Shown here one piece after another: positions 61,167-64,000 of a stretch of DNA of 64,000 nucleotides. Location: assembly GCA_002699125.1 (NCBI GenBank), contig PABI01000135.1, positions 53,573-117,572 of the forward strand, given 5' to 3'. This DNA comes from Anaerolineaceae bacterium (GTDB lineage Bacteria; Chloroflexota; Anaerolineae; Promineifilales; Promineifilaceae). Every line of letters begins with the position of its first letter. Position 1 is the first letter of the stretch. A program made the position numbers and the translations under genes. The notes beneath the pieces were generated by a model. The model had not been told where the DNA came from, made no database searches, and was given only the letters and a program-made list of their open reading frames with translations.

Positions 61167-61309
61167 TGAAAACGCTCCCCAACCGTCCAATGGAAATTCC
61201 CTCAGATGCCCAGTGTGTTTACGTGAACTTTGTTTTATCCTGAGAACAGTGGCGAATTTGATAATTCTCGTCTCCCAATGGTGAAAAGTAAATGCAAGGA
61301 GCAGACACA

Positions 61310-62428
61310 ATGATGCGAATCCTTTTTTATGGTGCAGTTGCCACCATTATCATACATGGGCTGATTCATTTGATGGGCTTTGTGGCCTATTGGCCGCTGG
61401 CAGAGATTGCCGAGCTGCCCTACAAAACAACCTTGCTTGACGGCCGTTTGGCGCTGGGGCAGAGTGGCATGAAGCTGTTTAGCACGCTCTGGCTGCTGGC
61501 CGCCGTGGGGCTGGTTGGCTCTGCCGTAAGCCTTGTGGCCGACCAGCCGTGGTGGCTGCCGCTGATGTTGACAGCCACGGCCGTATCGCTGGTGATCACG
61601 GTACTGGATTGGAGCAACGCCTTTCGCGGCGCACTCATCAGTTTGGTAATGCTGATCCCCTTACTGCTGGTTGCCGGTTTGCGTGTGCAGCCACGGCCGT
61701 TTCCTGCCTACCCCCAGCCCACCCAACCTTTGAGCACCACAGCCCTGCCTGCCGATTTACCCGCGCCCGTGGCTCGTTATTATCAAACGATCATAGGGGA
61801 CGAGGTGCCAGTGGTGGAAACGGCCGTCATCACCGGGCGCGGCACGCTGCGCTTTATGGGCATCACCTTCCCGGCCCGACTGCGCTTTACCCACGATGCC
61901 GGTCAGGGTTATCGGCACTACATCGAAGCCACCATTTTTGGCCTACCTCTCCTAAAAGTAAACGAGCGGTACCTGGATGGGCAGGCGCGGATGCAGCTGC
62001 CCGTAGGCATTATTGAGAACGAACCCAAAATTGATATGGCCGCCAATTTGGGCCTCTGGGGCGAATCGATCTGGCTGCCTTCAATCTACGTAACCGATTC
62101 CCGCGTGCGCTGGGAAGCCATCGACGAAAGCTCTGCCCGGCTAATCGTTCCGTTTGCGGCGGATAAGGACACCTTCACCGTGTACTTTGATCCAGAAACG
62201 GGCCTGATCGCCAGCATGGAAGCAATGCGTTACAAGGAAGCAGCGAGCACAGAAAAGATTTTGTGGCAGCTAACGCCGCTGGCCTGGGACACCTATCAGG
62301 GCAACCTGATCCCGTCGCGTTCTGCCGTCACCTGGGCCGATGAAGGCACGCCCTGGCTGGTCATTGAGCTGGATGACGTGGCTTACAACGTTGATGTACA
62401 GGATTACATTCGGGCTGAAGGCCCATAG
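61310..62428 (+). CDS. Membrane protein with DUF6544-like C-terminal domain
   Basis: 372 aa. About four TM helices in the first 130 residues are followed by a soluble beta-rich domain (about 150-370) that resembles DUF6544-type proteins: APVARYYQTII, GTLRFMGITFPARLRF, VPFAADKDTFTVYFDPETGL (parts). I chose ATG 61310 because AAGGAG lies eight bases upstream (61296-61301). Next gene starts 24 bp later. No biochemical role known to me. Confidence 0.65.
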   Translation: MMRILFYGAVATIIIHGLIHLMGFVAYWPLAEIAELPYKTTLLDGRLALGQSGMKLFSTLWLLAAVGLVGSAVSLVADQPWWLPLMLTATAVSLVITVLDWSNAFRGALISLVMLIPLLLVAGLRVQPRPFPAYPQPTQPLSTTALPADLPAPVARYYQTIIGDEVPVVETAVITGRGTLRFMGITFPARLRFTHDAGQGYRHYIEATIFGLPLLKVNERYLDGQARMQLPVGIIENEPKIDMAANLGLWGESIWLPSIYVTDSRVRWEAIDESSARLIVPFAADKDTFTVYFDPETGLIASMEAMRYKEAASTEKILWQLTPLAWDTYQGNLIPSRSAVTWADEGTPWLVIELDDVAYNVDVQDYIRAEGP

Positions 62429-62452
62429 AAACCGTTAAAAGAGGAACTGACC

Positions 62453-62893
62453 ATGTCTATAAATTCACGGCGACAGCGTTTGACAAACGTCCAAACCAAA
62501 TTTTTTGTTCTGTTAATAAGCCTTGTTCTGCTCACCGTGAGCTGCCAGGCAAACCAGGCCCAACCAACACCACCGCCACATTTTCAGCGGGTGGCCGAGG
62601 TTGACCTTTCTGCCCAGTCTCATGATGCAGAAACGGTGGGGGAATTTACGGTGGCAGAAACGGCCGTTACCAACATCTTCTACACCTTGCCTAACGCCGA
62701 TACCCCCTACTTTGACCTCAGCCTGGTCGGGCCAGAAGGTGAGAAACAGGTGATTTTACACAGCGAAAGCTACCGCACCGATGCAAGTGGCGGCGGCACT
62801 TGGGAACAAAACCTGCCCGCAGGTACCTACCGCCTGGTGTTAACGGCCGATTCTGGTGCCGGTGTCTTATCGGTTTACTGGGGACACCCTTGA
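62453..62893 (+). CDS. Small lipoprotein
   Basis: 146 aa. N-terminal signal with lipobox LTVSC near residue 30, then a beta-sandwich-like domain (about 48-146; YFDLSLVGPEG, AGTYRLVLTADSG). That C-terminal pattern is like pre-peptidase C-terminal (PPC) or bacterial Ig-like folds. GAGG before the ATG, 24 bp after the upstream gene, so probably co-transcribed with it. Confidence 0.65.
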   Translation: MSINSRRQRLTNVQTKFFVLLISLVLLTVSCQANQAQPTPPPHFQRVAEVDLSAQSHDAETVGEFTVAETAVTNIFYTLPNADTPYFDLSLVGPEGEKQVILHSESYRTDASGGGTWEQNLPAGTYRLVLTADSGAGVLSVYWGHP

Positions 62894-62978
62894 AATATCA
62901 GGTACAAAGAACGATTTCGGTACAGTGTCCCAACCCACGACAAACAGTTTGTCTAACCCATAATTAGGAGAAATAACG

Positions 62979-63803
62979 ATGAACTTAGTCTCAAAAATTC
63001 CAACAACTGTCACAACAAAAACACTTGGCCCTTTCCTGGCGATTACCTTTGGTTTAACCTGGGGTTTGGCTGCACTGCTCCTCTTGTTCACTGACCAGAT
63101 CGTCGCCATCTTCGGCGAGATCAGTACCACAAATCCTCTATTCATACTGGCCGTATACGCACCAGGCTTTGCCGGCGTGTTCCTGGTCTGGTGGCACTGT
63201 GGGTTAAGGGGCCTGAGCAGCTTCTTCCGGCGGTTGACCCTGTGGCGTGCCCCCAGACTGTGGTGGCTGTTTCTCATTTTGGGCATTCCGGCCATTGTCT
63301 ACGCTGGCGCTGCCTTAGCAGGAACAATCAACGATTCATTCTCCTTTTCCCCCTGGACCAAGGCACTTCCGGCGTTGGCGCTGGCATTGTTCCTGGGTCC
63401 CATTGAAGAGTTTGGCTGGCGCGGGCTGGCCCTGCCCTTGTTGCAGCGCCGCTTCGCCCCGTTCTGGGCTGGCTTAATTCTCGGGGTCATTTGGGCACTC
63501 TGGCATGTTCCTTCTTTCCTGATGAGCGGGACGCCGCAAAGTGCCTGGTCTTTCGGGCCTTACTTTGCCGGTGTGGTTGCCATTTCTGTCATCCTGACGC
63601 CTCTGTTCAACGCCAGCCGAGGCAGCTTATTGATCGCTGTCTTGTACCACTTCCAAATGATGAATCCACTTTTCCCCGATGCTCAACCGTGGGACATTCT
63701 CATCTACATCATTGTGGCCGTCATTGTTGTCTGGCTGCACCGTGACCAGATGTTCCAACGCGGCTCCGGGGTAACTGATGTGCTGATGCCTAAGAGCGGC
63801 TAA
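62979..63803 (+). CDS. CPBP-family membrane protease 2
   Basis: 274 aa, about eight TM helices. CAAX/Abi motifs are EEFGWRG, ALWHVPSF and LYHFQM, so the catalytic Glu and His residues are present. TAGGAG precedes the ATG. It differs strongly from the CPBP protein at 60358; the two are not recent duplicates. No ACGGCCGT copy in the gene. Maybe linked to the small gene that follows by 18 bp. Confidence 0.85.
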   Translation: MNLVSKIPTTVTTKTLGPFLAITFGLTWGLAALLLLFTDQIVAIFGEISTTNPLFILAVYAPGFAGVFLVWWHCGLRGLSSFFRRLTLWRAPRLWWLFLILGIPAIVYAGAALAGTINDSFSFSPWTKALPALALALFLGPIEEFGWRGLALPLLQRRFAPFWAGLILGVIWALWHVPSFLMSGTPQSAWSFGPYFAGVVAISVILTPLFNASRGSLLIAVLYHFQMMNPLFPDAQPWDILIYIIVAVIVVWLHRDQMFQRGSGVTDVLMPKSG

Positions 63804-63821
63804 GCCGAAGGAGATAGCAAA

Positions 63822-63956
63822 ATGGAACAAAAATCAAATGACACAAGAAAGCGACCTGCACCATCTTATCAAAGCCGCGGGATGGCCATCGGCATCGCCT
63901 TAGGCGGTTTCCGAGAAATAAACGAGGAAAAAGATAGAATAAGAGGATGGGAATAA
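63822..63956 (+). CDS. Truncated glycine-zipper-like small protein
   Basis: 44 aa preceded by AAGGAG. PSYQSRGMAIGIALGG resembles the start of small Gly-zipper membrane proteins that normally continue with many alternating Gly residues; here the frame changes after ALGG to a charged tail ending WE and stops. Either a truncated gene or a small protein with a new end. The next ORF starts 10 bp before its stop. Confidence 0.4.
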   Translation: MEQKSNDTRKRPAPSYQSRGMAIGIALGGFREINEEKDRIRGWE

Positions 63957-64000
63957 TAAAAGCAGTAACACCTGAACTAAAAGAAACGTTTATCGAAACA
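63947..64000 (+). CDS. Unidentified ORF running off the window (5' end)
   Basis: ATG at 63947 opens a frame of 18 codons (MGIIKAVTPELKETF start) to the end of the window, overlapping the preceding small gene by 10 bp. AGAGG lies close upstream. Too short to classify. Confidence 0.35.
   Translation, partial: MGIIKAVTPELKETFIET

Larger units (their letters stand above)
326..62667. repeat. Highly iterated palindrome ACGGCCGT (about 99 copies)
   Basis: The self-complementary 8-mer ACGGCCGT recurs through the window. My count by eye is about 99 exact copies; it may be off by a few. Examples are 326-333, 1943-1950, 2504-2511, 5679-5686, 8357-8364, 18902-18909 and 62660-62667. Most sit in coding sequence, on genes of both strands, and are usually read as Thr-Ala-Val (often Glu-Thr-Ala-Val) or Asn-Gly-Arg. 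The commonest extended context is AAACGGCCGTT. Near-variants such as ACGGCCGC also occur. Copies are absent from most of ftsQ-ftsA-ftsZ (5687-8356) and from the last 1.3 kb. This resembles HIP1 of cyanobacteria in density but not in sequence. Its function is unknown. Confidence 0.95.

Noticed and set aside
1..64000. CRISPR arrays, tRNA and rRNA genes
   Set aside because: No regularly spaced identical repeats with unique spacers, and no cloverleaf or rRNA signature, were seen on reading both strands; the repeat arrays near 3650, 5850 and 7200 are short tandem or inverted filler.

Overview
This window looks like chromosomal DNA of a Chloroflexota bacterium, probably of the Anaerolineae/Ardenticatenia-like branch. 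That placement is an inference from gene content: an FtsZ-based dcw cluster, a B12-dependent class II ribonucleotide reductase with NrdR, 7TM-sensor histidine kinases in tandem, long BTAD/NB-ARC/TPR regulators, a DHH-CBS-poly(A)-polymerase fusion, and many lipoproteins with PT-rich linkers. GC content is moderate to high by eye. I saw no rRNA, tRNA, CRISPR array or intact mobile element. The most pervasive feature is the 8-bp palindrome ACGGCCGT, of which I counted about 99 exact copies by eye, almost all inside genes, where about one to three would be expected by chance.

Layout. 1-8.4 kb is a cell-wall and division cluster: murG (partial), a CvpA-like membrane protein, murC, murB, ddl, ftsQ, ftsA and ftsZ, closed by a strong terminator. 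8.6-9.4 kb is a small-protein/HNH-nuclease pair. 9.6-12.6 kb is nrdR-nrdJ behind a clear promoter and a leader that can form two interlocking hairpins. 12.8-18.9 kb is a tightly packed plus-strand run: a CxxC mini-thioredoxin, an ArsP-type permease, a truncated Fe-S-protein-like ORF, a GcvH-like lipoyl protein, two DGC zinc-binding proteins, an OsmC protein, a second mini-thioredoxin, an AhpD-like protein, a glycosidase and an ArsR regulator. It is preceded by two TTCAA-N6-TTGAA operators. Converging on it (18.9-20.2 kb) are arsC and an ArsR-ArsC fusion with its own palindromic operator. This thiol/lipoyl/permease locus is my best candidate for an incompletely described system.

20.3-21.8 kb holds a phosphodiester glycosidase lipoprotein and a DUF2344 protein. 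22-30.4 kb is a signalling block: a REC-kinase hybrid, three tandem 7TM histidine kinases and two stand-alone receivers. 30.5-43.9 kb holds a LysM/M23 peptidase, HIT hydrolase, PEP/pyruvate-binding protein, CPA antiporter, YflT-like stress protein, a NarL-type regulator with a degenerate receiver, the DHH-CBS-nucleotidyltransferase, an MFS transporter and YbaK. 43.9-44.7 kb is a scrap yard with an ISAs1 transposase remnant and a duplicated 5' gene fragment. 44.7-51 kb encodes two paralogous BTAD/NB-ARC/TPR regulators. 51-57.8 kb encodes a small protein, two large lipoproteins with beta-propeller-like repeats, a HEAT-like protein and a membrane protein. 57.9-64 kb has a V4R-GAF-GAF NarL-type kinase, two CPBP membrane proteases, a membrane protein and a small lipoprotein, and ends in an unfinished ORF.

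Many intergenic spaces carry dispersed inverted-repeat elements of at least five families. One of their core 15-mers also lies in frame inside the nucleotidyltransferase gene.
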